A stretch of DNA of 64,000 bases from Dyadobacter sp. NIV53 (GCF_019711195.1 NZ_CP081299.1:4438001-4502000), one strand, 5' to 3'. Numbered from the stretch's first letter, positions 35,134 to 45,342 are shown. Notes: generated from the letters alone by a model not told the origin. A program made the numbers and translations.

Positions 35134-36942
35134 ATGAAGAGAAACGCTTTTTACCAATGGCTTTTCATTATTATACTTTTATTTAAATCCCTTACTGCAT
35201 TTGCCCAAAACCAGGAGCCTGTACATTTTATAGTAAGCATGGAAAATCCTGCAAACCATACTTTTCATGTGATGATGGAATGTAAAGTAGGAGTTCATGA
35301 AACTGCAACTTTAAAAATGCCTGCCTGGTCACCGGGATATTACCAGATCATGGATTTTGCTGATGCCGTTGGGAATTTTGATGCCAAAGATGAAGCAGGC
35401 AATACGCTTAAATTTGAAAAGAAAGGCAAAAATGCATGGCATATTTCAAAGGGGAAAGCATCTGTTTTGAAAATCGAATATGATGTAAAAACGACGAAGC
35501 AATTTGTTGGTACCAGTTATCTGGACGAAGAACATGGTTATATTATTCCTGCCGGGGTATTTTTTCATCTGGATAATGAAATTAAAAGACCAGCCGAAGT
35601 GGTTGTGAAACCGTTCGAAAAATGGAAAAACGCAGCAACCGGGCTTGATTCCGTTGCCGGTAAAAGCTATACTTATACTGCTCCGGATTTTGATATTCTG
35701 TATGATAGTCCAATTCTGATCGGCAATCTTGAAGAACTGCCTGCCTTTGAAGTAAAGGGAATTCCGCATCGTTTTATCGGATACAAAATGGGTGATTTTG
35801 ATAAAGTCCGGTTCATGGCTGACCTGAAAAAAATCGTTGAAGCAGCTTCCAATATAATCGGTGATATTCCATACAAACAATATACATTTCTGGCAATCGG
35901 GCCGGGTGGCGGAGGTATCGAACATCTTAATTCTACAACCATCACTTTTGATGGTGCGAGATTAAAAGTACCTGCCGCACGTATGCGCGTTCTGAGCTTT
36001 ATTACGCATGAATATTTCCATCATTACAATGTAAAACGTATCCGTCCGATAGAACTTGGGCCGTTTAATTACGATCAGGGAAGCAAAACAAATATGCTTT
36101 GGGTATCCGAAGGAATCAGTGTGTATTATGAACCGTTGATCCTGAACCGTGCCGGACTGATGACACAGGAACAGCTTCTGAATGCGTTTAAAACTCTTGC
36201 ACTATCTTTTGAAACACAACCCGGAAGATTATACCAATCGCTTGCCCAGGCCAGTGCTGAAACCTGGTCTGACGGCCCGAATGGCAGGAAAGCAGACGAA
36301 TTTAACAAAACCATTTCCTATTACGAAAAAGGCCCGATTGTCGGGATGCTCCTTGATTTCAAGATCAGGCATGAAACGAAAAATAAGAAATCACTTGATG
36401 ATGTAATGCGTACGTTATACCAGGAATTTTACCAAAAACAAAAACGCGGGTTTACTGAATCAGAATTCAGAAGGGTCAGTGAAAAAATAGCCGGTACTAC
36501 ACTTGACGAGATTTTTCATTATGTATACACAACAAAGGAGCTGGATTACACCAAATATTTCAATTATGCAGGGCTGGAAATAGATACAACACCTAAAATA
36601 GTATCCGGTGCGTATTCAGGAATTAACAGCAAACTGCAAAACGACAGCCTGATCGTAACTTCTGTTGACTGGAATTCTCCGGCATGGAAAGCCGGAGTAC
36701 GCAGAGGAAATGTTGTTCTGGATATAGACGGAGCAGGAGCAACGGATAAGAATACAGCCAATATTATTCCTGATAAAAAAGCAGGTGATAAAGTGGTTTT
36801 AAATGTCTTGAAAAAAGATACCAAACATACTGTTCACATAGTTCTGGGAACAAAATCAGACCGTTCTTTCGACATCAGGCCAATTGAAAAACCTGACAAA
36901 TTGCAGGCAGCAATATTGAAAGACTGGGGGAAGTTATTTTAA
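35134..36942 (+). CDS. M61 family metallopeptidase with PDZ domain
   Basis: The protein has 602 residues with a signal peptide ending at AFAQ. The N-terminal beta domain (about 28-200) is typical of the family. The gluzincin motif is HEYFHHYN (His292, Glu293, His296), with the third ligand expected in VSEGISVYYEP, and the substrate-binding GGGGIEHLNS stretch lies just before it. A PDZ domain follows at about 490-585 (SPAWKAGVRRGNVVLDIDG). It resembles glycyl aminopeptidase-type enzymes and should work in the periplasm. It is a single gene that ends at a strong bidirectional terminator. Confidence 0.92.
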   Translation: MKRNAFYQWLFIIILLFKSLTAFAQNQEPVHFIVSMENPANHTFHVMMECKVGVHETATLKMPAWSPGYYQIMDFADAVGNFDAKDEAGNTLKFEKKGKNAWHISKGKASVLKIEYDVKTTKQFVGTSYLDEEHGYIIPAGVFFHLDNEIKRPAEVVVKPFEKWKNAATGLDSVAGKSYTYTAPDFDILYDSPILIGNLEELPAFEVKGIPHRFIGYKMGDFDKVRFMADLKKIVEAASNIIGDIPYKQYTFLAIGPGGGGIEHLNSTTITFDGARLKVPAARMRVLSFITHEYFHHYNVKRIRPIELGPFNYDQGSKTNMLWVSEGISVYYEPLILNRAGLMTQEQLLNAFKTLALSFETQPGRLYQSLAQASAETWSDGPNGRKADEFNKTISYYEKGPIVGMLLDFKIRHETKNKKSLDDVMRTLYQEFYQKQKRGFTESEFRRVSEKIAGTTLDEIFHYVYTTKELDYTKYFNYAGLEIDTTPKIVSGAYSGINSKLQNDSLIVTSVDWNSPAWKAGVRRGNVVLDIDGAGATDKNTANIIPDKKAGDKVVLNVLKKDTKHTVHIVLGTKSDRSFDIRPIEKPDKLQAAILKDWGKLF

Positions 36943-37073
36943 TTATTAATGGTTAAGGATTAATTGTTAATGCTTTTGAATTGGGAATTTAATTCTTATT
37001 AATTGACTATCGGTGATTTAAGTAAGATAAGTGCTTTGAATTAGAATTTGTTTGAACCATTTGTTTAAAACAT

Positions 37074-37121
37074 AAAAAAGAGACTGTATTCCAGGTGAAA
37101 ACCCGATACAGTCTCTTTTTT
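37074..37121. terminator. Bidirectional terminator between M61 and susD genes
   Basis: AAAAAGAGACTGTAT (37075-37089) pairs with ATACAGTCTCTTTTT (37106-37120), flanked by A and T runs on both sides. It sits between two convergent genes and can stop both. The rest of the 230-bp gap is AT-rich with short TTAATGGTTAA-like repeats. Confidence 0.85.
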
Positions 37122-37172
37122 ACATTAAGAATTAATCCATTGGCGATGGCCTTAACCATTAACCATTAACAA

Positions 37173-38633
37173 TTACTGAACCCCCGTGCGTGTGTCCCAC
37201 CACATTTTCTTTCCCCAGAAATTGTCAGTGATTTCAGCGATGAACGATGCGCTGTTTCCTGAGTTAAGCGTAGTTTCTGTTGGTGGATAAGGGTAGCGGA
37301 ATGGCGGACGCGTATGACCTGTAAATGGAGAACCGGTTGCCGCGGGTAATAAAGGTACATCTGTACGTCTTGATTCAGCCCAGGCTTCCTGCCCGTTTTT
37401 AAACAGCGACAGCCATTTTTGCGTGTACAATTTATTGGTGGTGTTATCCCATTTTACGCCTGAACCTGCCAGGTAAGTGCTGATAACCGTTGCATCCGCA
37501 ATGCCGTTTTCATTCAGCGAAGCGGTTACAGCAGCTTTGTATAAAGTTTCGGCAGTGCTTCCACCTACATTCCATCCTTTTTGAGCGGCTTCTGCCATGA
37601 TGAAAAGTATTTCGCTGTATCGCATGAAAGGAGAAAATCCGGTAGCATCTTCACGGAACTTTACGCCAACACGGGAATATAGAGAAATGATCGGAGAAGT
37701 AGGAGGGCCAACTTCAACACCTCTGTATTCACCGTCACTTGGTGCTGGTTTGGCATAAACCGATATTCTCGGATCAGCCAGTTCTTTCAGTTTATTAATC
37801 AGCGTATTACTTGGGCCATGATCGTCGCGTGTCATAAAGTTGCTGTTCCACGGTTCAATATACGGACTTGATCCCGGCCAGTTAAGCAGTGCATTGTCGG
37901 CGTTACTGGCCAAGACCGGATAAGTCGTAGCCGAAGAAGCGATTTCTTCAATAATCGGCTGAGCAGTAGCCGGGCTTACATTGGATATACGAATAGCAAC
38001 CCTCAAACGAAGAGAATTACAGAATTTCTGCCATTTTTTTACGTCTCCTCCATAAAGCAGGTCGCCGTCTCCCAAAACATCAGTTCCACCGGCTGCAAAA
38101 AGATCCGCTGCGGTTTTCAACTGTGCAATGATGGCCGGATAAATCGTTTCCTGTGTATCATATTTAGGCGTGATGTAACCCGCGTCACCTTTGAATGCTT
38201 CCGAAAACGGAATATCCCTCCAGCGGTCTGTCGCTACCTGCAAAATATAAGCCTGCAAGGTAAGCCCCACCGCTTTCATGTTCGCAGAACCTGTTTTATC
38301 GGCCTGGTCAATAATAGCCTGGGCATTTTTCAGGTCACGGTAAACAACAGTCCATAACGTATTGATGTTGGTAGAAGTAAATACATACTTTGCGTCATCA
38401 ATATATTGTAATTTTCCCAGCTGTCCGCTGTAAGTGGAAGGCTCGCTCATATCTCCGAGCGGCCCGAAATAATAGAACGCGAAATCTTCCAGCACATAAC
38501 CCAGCACGTTGGTAATAGGTGCTTCAACGGGACTGTTCGGGTTTGTATTTATTTCTTCAAAATCACTGGTACAGGCTTGTCCCGTAAATACCAGCAGAAG
38601 AATGATCAGTAAGCAGGATTTTATATTTTTCAT
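37173..38633 (-). CDS. SusD/RagB-family lipoprotein (SusD-like_2 type)
   Basis: The protein has 486 residues. The signal peptide ends with FTGQAC (lipidated Cys21). The mature start TSDFEEINTNPNSPVEAPITNVL is characteristic of the SusD-like_2 group rather than classic SusD. TPR-like helices form the bulk, and the end has the usual FGKKMWWDTRTG-like segment. It lies 5 bp after the susC gene on the same strand and would cap that receptor at the cell surface. These SusCD pairs often serve peptides or unknown ligands; no glycosidase is linked here, so the substrate stays open. Confidence 0.92.
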   Translation of the reverse strand: MKNIKSCLLIILLLVFTGQACTSDFEEINTNPNSPVEAPITNVLGYVLEDFAFYYFGPLGDMSEPSTYSGQLGKLQYIDDAKYVFTSTNINTLWTVVYRDLKNAQAIIDQADKTGSANMKAVGLTLQAYILQVATDRWRDIPFSEAFKGDAGYITPKYDTQETIYPAIIAQLKTAADLFAAGGTDVLGDGDLLYGGDVKKWQKFCNSLRLRVAIRISNVSPATAQPIIEEIASSATTYPVLASNADNALLNWPGSSPYIEPWNSNFMTRDDHGPSNTLINKLKELADPRISVYAKPAPSDGEYRGVEVGPPTSPIISLYSRVGVKFREDATGFSPFMRYSEILFIMAEAAQKGWNVGGSTAETLYKAAVTASLNENGIADATVISTYLAGSGVKWDNTTNKLYTQKWLSLFKNGQEAWAESRRTDVPLLPAATGSPFTGHTRPPFRYPYPPTETTLNSGNSASFIAEITDNFWGKKMWWDTRTGVQ

Positions 38634-38638
38634 AATTA

Positions 38639-41600
38639 TCAGAATTTCAGATTTAATTTTACACCAATGCTTCTGTTGGAAGGGATCTGGTATTGTTCGA
38701 TACCCAACCCGTCATTTCCTACACCAAAACCTGTTTCCGGGTCTATGTTCGCTTCATTACTTTTGTCGGTATACAATAAAGCTATGTTGCGTGCAAACAG
38801 GGAAATACCAGCTCCTTTAAGCCATGGATATTTTAATGTAAAAGAAGAAGGCAGCTGATAACCGAATTCGATCTGGCGGAGCTTTACAAAACTTCCGTCA
38901 ACGATTGCCGTTTCTCTTCCACCCCAAAGGCTTTGGAAATAATCTCTTGCACCAACCCGGATCGTGTTAGGCGAACCGTCAGCCATCGTAACTTTTTCGT
39001 CTTTCAATACATCCTGTCCAACGATAAGCCCGTTTTCACGAATTCCGCCTTCAACTGTTGCGGCTGTCACACCAGACTGCATACCAAACCATTGCGTTAC
39101 GCTGAATACATCCCCGCCTTTTCTCATATCCAGCAGGAAGCTGAAATTGAAATTCTTGTAGGTGAAATTGTTGGTAACACCTCCAACCCAGTCAGGCATG
39201 ACATTGCCTACTGCCGTTGGTGTTGAATTGTAAGTTGGCAAACCGTTGCTTCCGATAATGATCGCTCCCGTTGAAGCATCTCTTGCAAAAGAAGCACCTC
39301 TCATCACACCATAAGCCTGTCCCGGAACAGCATCCACTGTAAGTCCCCAAACCGAAGTAATTGTGTAAGCTTCCAGTTTCTGGCCGGTTGTAGGATCTTC
39401 GTACAGCGAGTTCACCATACTTTTGTTTTTGGCCCAGTTGAAATTGATATCCCAGTTGAACCCACCCGGATTCCGGATGATACCAGCGTTCAATTGCAGT
39501 TCAATTCCTTTGTTCTGGATTTCTCCTGCATTCAGCTGCATGGTGCTATATCCCGATGCTCCGGAAATATTCACCTGCATAATCTGGTTGGTTGTGATTT
39601 TGTTGTAATACGTTGCATCCAGTCCGATACGGCGGTTCAGGAATTGCAGTTCCAGACCAACTTCCGTACTTTTTGCTTTTTCAGGTTTCAGGTTAAGCGG
39701 AGGCAAAGTGCTTGAAATACTATAAAGTGTTACCCCGTCAAAAGCGGTTGCATTGGCATTGTAAGACGATTGCAGCTGGTAAGGGCTGCCGCCATTTCCA
39801 ACACTTGCCCAGCTGGCGCGCAGTTTACCAAAACTCAGGATATCCGGGTTAACAGGAATTACATTGGTAAAAACCCAGCTCAAACTAGCCGATGGATAAA
39901 AATACGACCAGTTACCTTTTGGCAATGTAGAACTCCAGTCATTACGTGCAGTTACATCCAGGTACAGATAATCTTTATATCCCAGAGATGCTTGTCCGTA
40001 AACACTGTTTGTTCTTAACTTATTGGTTGTCATTGCCGTTGTAGGGCTTCCTTTGGCATTGCTGATATTGAACAGATCCGGCACAGTAAGCTGGGAAGCA
40101 CCAAGTGAGCTGTAATTGTAGGAATAATTACGATAGTTGGCTCCCGCTGTATAGCTCAGTGTAAGGTCTTTTGCGATACTGCCATGACCGGTCAAAATGA
40201 GGTCAGCGTTGATTTCATTGATATTATACTTCGATTCAGTGAATTTTCCGCCACCCCATGTTTTGTCGGCCATGCTGGTCAGCGTTTCGTTGGATTTATT
40301 GTGCGTAATTTCCTTGCGTTGCTCAGCGGACCAGTCAGTACCAATTCTTGCCATTGCGCTAAACCACTCATGGAAACGGTAAGTAGCACTTACGTTACCG
40401 AAAACACGGTCTTTATAACGTGAATGCGTGTTGTTATTTACATTGAAATAAGGATTGTCGTGGAAGTTATTGTTCCAGTTATAAGGCATTCCGTTTGCGA
40501 AAGTCTCTCCGTAATGTTCTTTAAGATCCTTCATGTCAACCTGACGGCCAAACCATCCTCCAATTGATTGCATCGGGTTATTGGCATGATATCCTTGTCC
40601 AACCAGGTTGTCATTGGCAGTACGTACGTAGTTTACCAGTGCATTTGTTTTTAATCTTTTTGTTAAATTCTGGGTGGTATTCAGCTGGATTGTATACCGT
40701 TTCTGATCTGTATTTGGTATGGTACCAATCTGTTTCTGCTGACCAAAAGATAATCTCGTATCACCATTTTCAGAACTGGAAGAAACTGCGACAGAATTGT
40801 CAATCGTATAACCTGTCTGGAAAAAATCCTTTACGTTGTTAGGATTTGAAACCCATGGCGTTGCAGTACGGTTACCGTTTGCATCGATCGGGCTGTTGTA
40901 TTGTGGAATCAACAGGCCAGCGTCCAGTCTTGGCCCCCAGCTTTCATCAACTCCGTCGTTGATACCATTGCCCAACCCGTCAAGATAAGAGAAGCCTGTT
41001 GAAGTAGCGTAATCCTGGTACGTAGAGCCATCGTTTTTCTTTTTCCACATATACTCTTCGCCATATACGCCTTGTCCGTATTGGTTCTGGTATTTTGGCA
41101 GGATATAAGGTTTTTCATAAGAGAAACCACCGGAATAACTGATTGAAGTGCCTTTTCCTGCACCTTTACCATTTTTAGTCGTGATCAGGATAACACCATT
41201 TGCAGCCTGGTAACCATATAAGGCAGCCGCATTGGCACCTTTTAGCACCGACATAGATGCGATATTGTTCGGATCAACTTCTGCAATGGCATTACCATAA
41301 TCTACTCCGCCGCCGGAAGTTGTATTGGTAGAAAAATTACTAACCGGAACTCCGTCTACAACAAATAGCGGCTGGTTATTTCCAAATGAGTTATTGCCGC
41401 GTAAAACGATCCTCGAACCCGATCCAATTGCACCGCTTCCTGCGGTGATCTGCACCCCGGCAACTTTTCCGGAAAGTGAATTCAGTACATTTTGTTCGTT
41501 ACTTTTAATAAGGTCACTGCCCTTCACTTCCTGAATTGCATAACCCAATGATTTTTTCTCTCTGGTAACACCCAAAGCAGTTACAACCACTTCATTCAGA

Positions 41601-41962
41601 ATCCTGCTGTCGGCTACCAGCGCAATGTTGATAACTCCATTTCCGGCAACTTCTGTTTCCTGCGACAGATAACCGATAAAACTAATGATCAGCGTACTGT
41701 TTTCGGCTGCGGTTAATTTAAATCTGCCTTCCCCGTCGGTAGTGGTACCGTTGTTGGCTCCGCCTTTTACAATTACTGATGCCCCCGGTAGCGGACTGCC
41801 ATCTTCTTTGGAAGTAATTACTCCGGAAATTTCGATGTCGGCCATTTTCGAAAACGGCTTTACGCTTTCTGCCCTGGCAGTAAATGCTGCCGGAAGGCAA
41901 AAAAATGCAATGAACGTGACCAGAAGGGCGCGCATTGTCATAATTAAGATAGGTTTGTTCAT
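38639..41962 (-). CDS. SusC/RagA-family TonB-linked outer membrane receptor
   Basis: The protein has 1107 residues and is complete. A signal peptide (ending near TARA) is followed by a carboxypeptidase-D-regulatory-like domain (EISGVITSKEDGSPLPGASV, about 45-125), a plug with NEVVVTALGVTREKKSLGYA and the SusC signature PLFVVDGVPV, and a 22-strand barrel ending in the aromatic GVKLNLKF. It pairs with the SusD-like_2 lipoprotein directly downstream. The AraC-type regulator gene 460 bp upstream, on the same strand, is a natural candidate controller but is frameshifted. Confidence 0.95.
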   Translation of the reverse strand: MNKPILIMTMRALLVTFIAFFCLPAAFTARAESVKPFSKMADIEISGVITSKEDGSPLPGASVIVKGGANNGTTTDGEGRFKLTAAENSTLIISFIGYLSQETEVAGNGVINIALVADSRILNEVVVTALGVTREKKSLGYAIQEVKGSDLIKSNEQNVLNSLSGKVAGVQITAGSGAIGSGSRIVLRGNNSFGNNQPLFVVDGVPVSNFSTNTTSGGGVDYGNAIAEVDPNNIASMSVLKGANAAALYGYQAANGVILITTKNGKGAGKGTSISYSGGFSYEKPYILPKYQNQYGQGVYGEEYMWKKKNDGSTYQDYATSTGFSYLDGLGNGINDGVDESWGPRLDAGLLIPQYNSPIDANGNRTATPWVSNPNNVKDFFQTGYTIDNSVAVSSSSENGDTRLSFGQQKQIGTIPNTDQKRYTIQLNTTQNLTKRLKTNALVNYVRTANDNLVGQGYHANNPMQSIGGWFGRQVDMKDLKEHYGETFANGMPYNWNNNFHDNPYFNVNNNTHSRYKDRVFGNVSATYRFHEWFSAMARIGTDWSAEQRKEITHNKSNETLTSMADKTWGGGKFTESKYNINEINADLILTGHGSIAKDLTLSYTAGANYRNYSYNYSSLGASQLTVPDLFNISNAKGSPTTAMTTNKLRTNSVYGQASLGYKDYLYLDVTARNDWSSTLPKGNWSYFYPSASLSWVFTNVIPVNPDILSFGKLRASWASVGNGGSPYQLQSSYNANATAFDGVTLYSISSTLPPLNLKPEKAKSTEVGLELQFLNRRIGLDATYYNKITTNQIMQVNISGASGYSTMQLNAGEIQNKGIELQLNAGIIRNPGGFNWDINFNWAKNKSMVNSLYEDPTTGQKLEAYTITSVWGLTVDAVPGQAYGVMRGASFARDASTGAIIIGSNGLPTYNSTPTAVGNVMPDWVGGVTNNFTYKNFNFSFLLDMRKGGDVFSVTQWFGMQSGVTAATVEGGIRENGLIVGQDVLKDEKVTMADGSPNTIRVGARDYFQSLWGGRETAIVDGSFVKLRQIEFGYQLPSSFTLKYPWLKGAGISLFARNIALLYTDKSNEANIDPETGFGVGNDGLGIEQYQIPSNRSIGVKLNLKF

Positions 41963-42304
41963 ATTAAAATAGTTAGGTTGTGAAAATTTGGGTTCAATTT
42001 TTTGTGGAGCGGGAAATCTTTTTTTTGCTAGCTATTTCCATATAGAATAAGGTTAGATGTACTGATTAGTCAAATAAGGATTATGGAAATCTGATTTGTA
42101 AAGTTACTTTTCACATAGAGCAAATTCTTCGTAAGAATTGCTGAATAGTTTACCGATATTAACTTTGTCTTAAAGTAAATTTTGTATAATATGTATTATG
42201 CAGTGTTTTATATGGAATTTTTGAGAAAGGGCAAATTAATACGTTGAATGATGTCTAATTACCTGTGCAGGCGCCGTAATTATTGGAAATTATACGTTTT
42301 GCAA
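41963..42304. other. Leader region upstream of susC, no clear signal
   Basis: This AT-rich region should hold the promoter for the minus-strand susC gene at 41962. I find no convincing TAnnTTTG box at proper spacing and no gene. Confidence 0.3.
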
Positions 42305-42352
42305 AACAAAAAAACCAGGTCAGAAGCCTTCCGGCAACGATCTGGTCTTTTT
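42305..42352 (-). terminator. Terminator of the AraC-type gene
   Basis: On the minus strand, AGACCAGATC pairs imperfectly with GACCTGGTTT around a GC-containing loop, and is followed by a run of seven T's. It lies about 70 bp past the stop at 42420. Confidence 0.65.
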
Positions 42353-42419
42353 ATGTAAACTGGCTTCTGATGAAAATCCGTAAAGAATGGTTGTTATTTA
42401 TGGACGGGGAAAGAGCGGG

Positions 42420-43297
42420 TTAGAGGATTTTCTCAAAGAAATCTTTTTGATATTCGCGGGGAGATTTACCAATTGATTTTTTAAAAACCCTGTTGAAATT
42501 GGTAACATTATCAAAGCCGGTTTGGTAGGATACATCCGAAAAACTATCAAATTTGCCCGAAACGATCATTTTACAGGCTTCATTTACGCGTACTTCATTC
42601 AGAAAACTAACGAAGGTTTTATCCGTATGTTTTTTAAAATACCGGCAAAATGCCTGCGGCGTAAGACTGGCAATACCTGATATCTCTGCCAGGGAAATGT
42701 GGTTTTTGTAATTCGTTACCAGATATTGAAAAATCTGGTCCATCCGAATTCCTTCAACATCCGAAATAATCTGTTCGCTGTTGTTGGTAGCGAGCGGCTG
42801 CATGTTACTGATCGTAGAAAACTGATGCAGCAATGTAATAAATGCCGCTACACGCAGGCTTTCGGTACTTTGCCGTATTCCGGTAATCGTTTTTTTTATA
42901 ATTTCGGCAGAAGATTCAGGAATCTGGAAACCATTATGAAGCCCGTCTACAAATTTTCTGATTACAGCCATTTCGGGCAGACTAAGGATATTTGCGGATA
43001 GATGATTGGGATCGAAAAAGACAGAAATAGAATGGATCTGCTTTTTTCTTCTGGGTTGAAATAGGCTTCATCACTCTTAAAGATATGGGATTGATTTGCG
43101 CCAATAATGTAAACGTCGCCGGCTTCAAAACGCTGCATATAATTGCCGGCGAGCAACATACCGGAACCTTCAACAACCCATTCGATCTGTACTTCACGGT
43201 GCCTGTGCAAATGATTGTAGTAATGAGGCAGAATATCCTCCTGAACCACAATTGTGCTCTCTTTAGGAACGGGAATAGTGAATTGTACAACTTTCAT
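42420..43297 (-). pseudogene. AraC-family regulator with cupin sensor, frameshifted between domains
   Basis: The N-terminal frame (from ATG 43297, MKVVQFTIPV) encodes an AraC-type cupin sensor (HRHREVQIEWVVEGSGMLLAG, FEAGDVYIIG) and then runs out of frame to a stop at 42962. The other frame, open to 42420, encodes the linker and an intact double helix-turn-helix domain (ISLAEISGIASLTPQAFCRYF, SFSDVSYQTGFDNVTNFNRVFKK, SPREYQ). Joining them near 43023-43033 gives about 290 residues, the usual size. The break reads TCCATTCTATTTCTGTC on the coding strand: dropping the five bases ATTCT restores SISVFFDPNHLSANIL, so a 5-bp insertion or a 1-bp loss would explain it. The DNA-binding half might still be made from ATG 42971. 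It is the likely regulator of the neighbouring susCD pair. Confidence 0.82.
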
Positions 43298-43420
43298 GCG
43301 AACTTTAAAATGAGTTTAATCTGCAAGCGGTACCGAATTAAATCTTTACATTGGTACGCTTAATATGGCATACTTTAGATAAAAATAAAAGGGTATCTTT
43401 ATCTAATTGTAAAAACACCC

Positions 43421-43656
43421 ATGTAAATCAAAGATAGAATTATAAATAAAATATGTCAGATAGAAGATGAATCCTTTCTGGCAGAGCTTGAAGTTATTAT
43501 TTCTAACCTTCAGGACGGAGAAAGTGTTCCTTATAGACTAAGTTCGGAAATGGTGCAATCTATAAACCGTGCAGAGGAAGATATTTAATAGGGCAGAACT
43601 GCAACTCATGAGCAGGTATGAGTGAAATGAAAGAATGGATCGGCAGTAATAATTAA
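43421..43656 (+). pseudogene. Relic of an antitoxin-like small gene
   Basis: Reading from 43421 gives ATG, then TAA at codon 2, then an open stretch IKDRIINKICQIEDESFLAELE, VIISNLQDGESVPYRLSSEMV and QSINRAEEDI ending at TAA-TAG; the next bases in frame read GRTATHEQV, and a one-base shift gives MSEMKEWIGSNN and a stop at 43654-43656. Put together this is the size and style of small Bacteroidota antitoxins of RelE/ParE-type modules. It has at least three lesions (nonsense codon 2, two stops in the middle, one frameshift), and no toxin gene follows. Its end overlaps the stop of the convergent arabinanase gene by 4 bp. Confidence 0.5.
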
Positions 43657-44642
43657 TTTACCTCCGGCCAGCCATCTTCATCCCAGTTCAGTTCTTCAAC
43701 ACGTAATTTGGAACGGCCTTTGTCATGTGCATCATAGCCATGGAAAATCAGGTAATCTTTTCCGTCAAATGTGCAAACGGCATTATGGCCGACTCCGTAC
43801 CAGTTCGCATCACCATGCATTAACAAAGTTCCACCGCCTTTGGTCATAGGTTTGTTTTCCTTATCCACATAGGGCCCTGTAAGTTTCTGTGAACGGCCTA
43901 CACGCATTTTATATGTACTTTTTTCGCCTTTGCAGCAATAATCGTAGGAAGCAAAAAGGTAATAATATGTGTTTCTTTTAAAAATAAACGGCGCTTCAAT
44001 AGCTCCGTTTCCAGCCAGTGAATCGGCACTGGTTCCGTTTCGGGGAACACTGGCAATTGTATGCCATTCCTGCAAATCTGTGGCAATAGATTTTGCATCT
44101 TCACTCAATTTAACCAGTTTGAGCCCGTTCCAGAACGAGCCGAAAGCAAGCCAGGGTTTTTGGCCATCGTCTAAAATAAAATTGGGATCAATGGCATTCC
44201 ATTCATCTCTGCCCGGAACGGATTCAATTACTTTGCCATGATCTTTCCATTCATAATCCGGATGATCTGGATCCAGCGTTTTGTTCGTGGCAAGCCCGAT
44301 ACAGGACCGGTTTTTCCCAAAAGTCGAGATTGAATAATACAGATAATAGAGACCATTGAAATACGAAATGTCCGGTGCCCAGATGTGCCCTTTAAAACCC
44401 GGAACTGCTTTTACGGCCCATTCGGGAGGAGAATTGAAAACGGGTTTTTCACGCTTCCAGTTTTTCATATCCTTGGAAGACCAGGCACTGATCCCACGTC
44501 CGGTTGCAAACAAATAGTAAATCCCGTCTTGCCTGATCATCACAGGATCATGAACAGGAATATTTGTTTGTAAAGAATCCTGAGCACCGGAAATTCCGGC
44601 ACTCAGGATGAAAATGATCAGACAAGCAATGTGCTTTACCAT
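43653..44642 (-). CDS. GH43 endo-1,5-alpha-L-arabinanase
   Basis: The protein has 329 residues from ATG 44642 (a TTG just before is not preferred), with a signal peptide ending at SGAQ. The five-bladed propeller residues are visible: base Asp32 in VHDPVMI, modulator Asp152 in NAIDPNFILDD, and acid Glu216 in GAIEAPFIF. GHIWAPDISYFNGLYYLYYS is a hallmark of arabinanases of GH43. It should cut linear alpha-1,5-arabinan or act on arabino-oligosaccharides at the cell surface or periplasm. It is the last gene of a four-gene locus (susC, susD, DUF3823, GH43), which names the substrate of that locus as arabinan. Confidence 0.9.
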   Translation of the reverse strand: MVKHIACLIIFILSAGISGAQDSLQTNIPVHDPVMIRQDGIYYLFATGRGISAWSSKDMKNWKREKPVFNSPPEWAVKAVPGFKGHIWAPDISYFNGLYYLYYSISTFGKNRSCIGLATNKTLDPDHPDYEWKDHGKVIESVPGRDEWNAIDPNFILDDGQKPWLAFGSFWNGLKLVKLSEDAKSIATDLQEWHTIASVPRNGTSADSLAGNGAIEAPFIFKRNTYYYLFASYDYCCKGEKSTYKMRVGRSQKLTGPYVDKENKPMTKGGGTLLMHGDANWYGVGHNAVCTFDGKDYLIFHGYDAHDKGRSKLRVEELNWDEDGWPEVN

Positions 44643-44646
44643 CAAT

Positions 44647-45342
44647 TTACTTCAGTTGGATTTTTTGAGTTGCCCCAAATAACATTTCACCGATTCCGGA
44701 AGTTTTTACGCCTATTCTGGCAAACACATAATCACGGCCGGCTAATGCTGCGGGCAAAGTTGTGGTCAGTGTGATTGGTTTTGACAAGTCGGTGATGGTT
44801 GCTGCGAGTTGTTCCACATTCACTGCATTATTATTAGGATCCAGAATTGAGGTAGTTCCAACATATAAATTGACTCTTTCCAATGTACGCGTTGTGTCGG
44901 TCTGCTGTAAATTAAAAGTGGCAGAAACCTTACCTTCTCCTTTGGAATAAACATCGTTTTTAAACACAAAATAAGGTTTTACAGGAACATCCAGTTCTTT
45001 TGTCCCGCGTAATTCCACCTCAATCGTATCGGTATTATCGACCCATGGCCCGTTCCCGCGAAGACGGACCAGCTTGTAGTTTCCGTCAAACAGCGAAGCA
45101 GAAAATGTTCCGTCCTGATTGATATAAACCGGAATTTTGGTAAATAACTGATAACCGCGCTGCCATATTTCCAGCTGCACGCCATTGGATCTGACGCCTA
45201 CTGCTTGTCCGTCATAGATAACCCGGCCTTTTAAAACAGATTTGGGCTCAACCCGGTTGTCTTTTTCGCAGGACAAAAATGTGATTGAAAAAGCCATTGC
45301 GAGGAAAAGCAACGGGATGTTTATATTATATTTCGTTTTCAT
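44647..45342 (-). CDS. DUF3823 surface lipoprotein of the arabinan locus
   Basis: The protein has 231 residues, with the lipobox near ITFLSC (Cys25). The mature protein begins EKDNRVEPKSVLKGRVIYDGQAVGVRSNGVQLEIWQ, typical of DUF3823, and continues with a beta-sandwich. Such lipoproteins in PULs sit in the SusCD surface complex and bind glycan, like SusE/SusF. The stop lies 4 bp before the GH43 start and the gene begins 11 bp after susD, so it is in the same operon. Confidence 0.88.
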   Translation of the reverse strand: MKTKYNINIPLLFLAMAFSITFLSCEKDNRVEPKSVLKGRVIYDGQAVGVRSNGVQLEIWQRGYQLFTKIPVYINQDGTFSASLFDGNYKLVRLRGNGPWVDNTDTIEVELRGTKELDVPVKPYFVFKNDVYSKGEGKVSATFNLQQTDTTRTLERVNLYVGTTSILDPNNNAVNVEQLAATITDLSKPITLTTTLPAALAGRDYVFARIGVKTSGIGEMLFGATQKIQLK

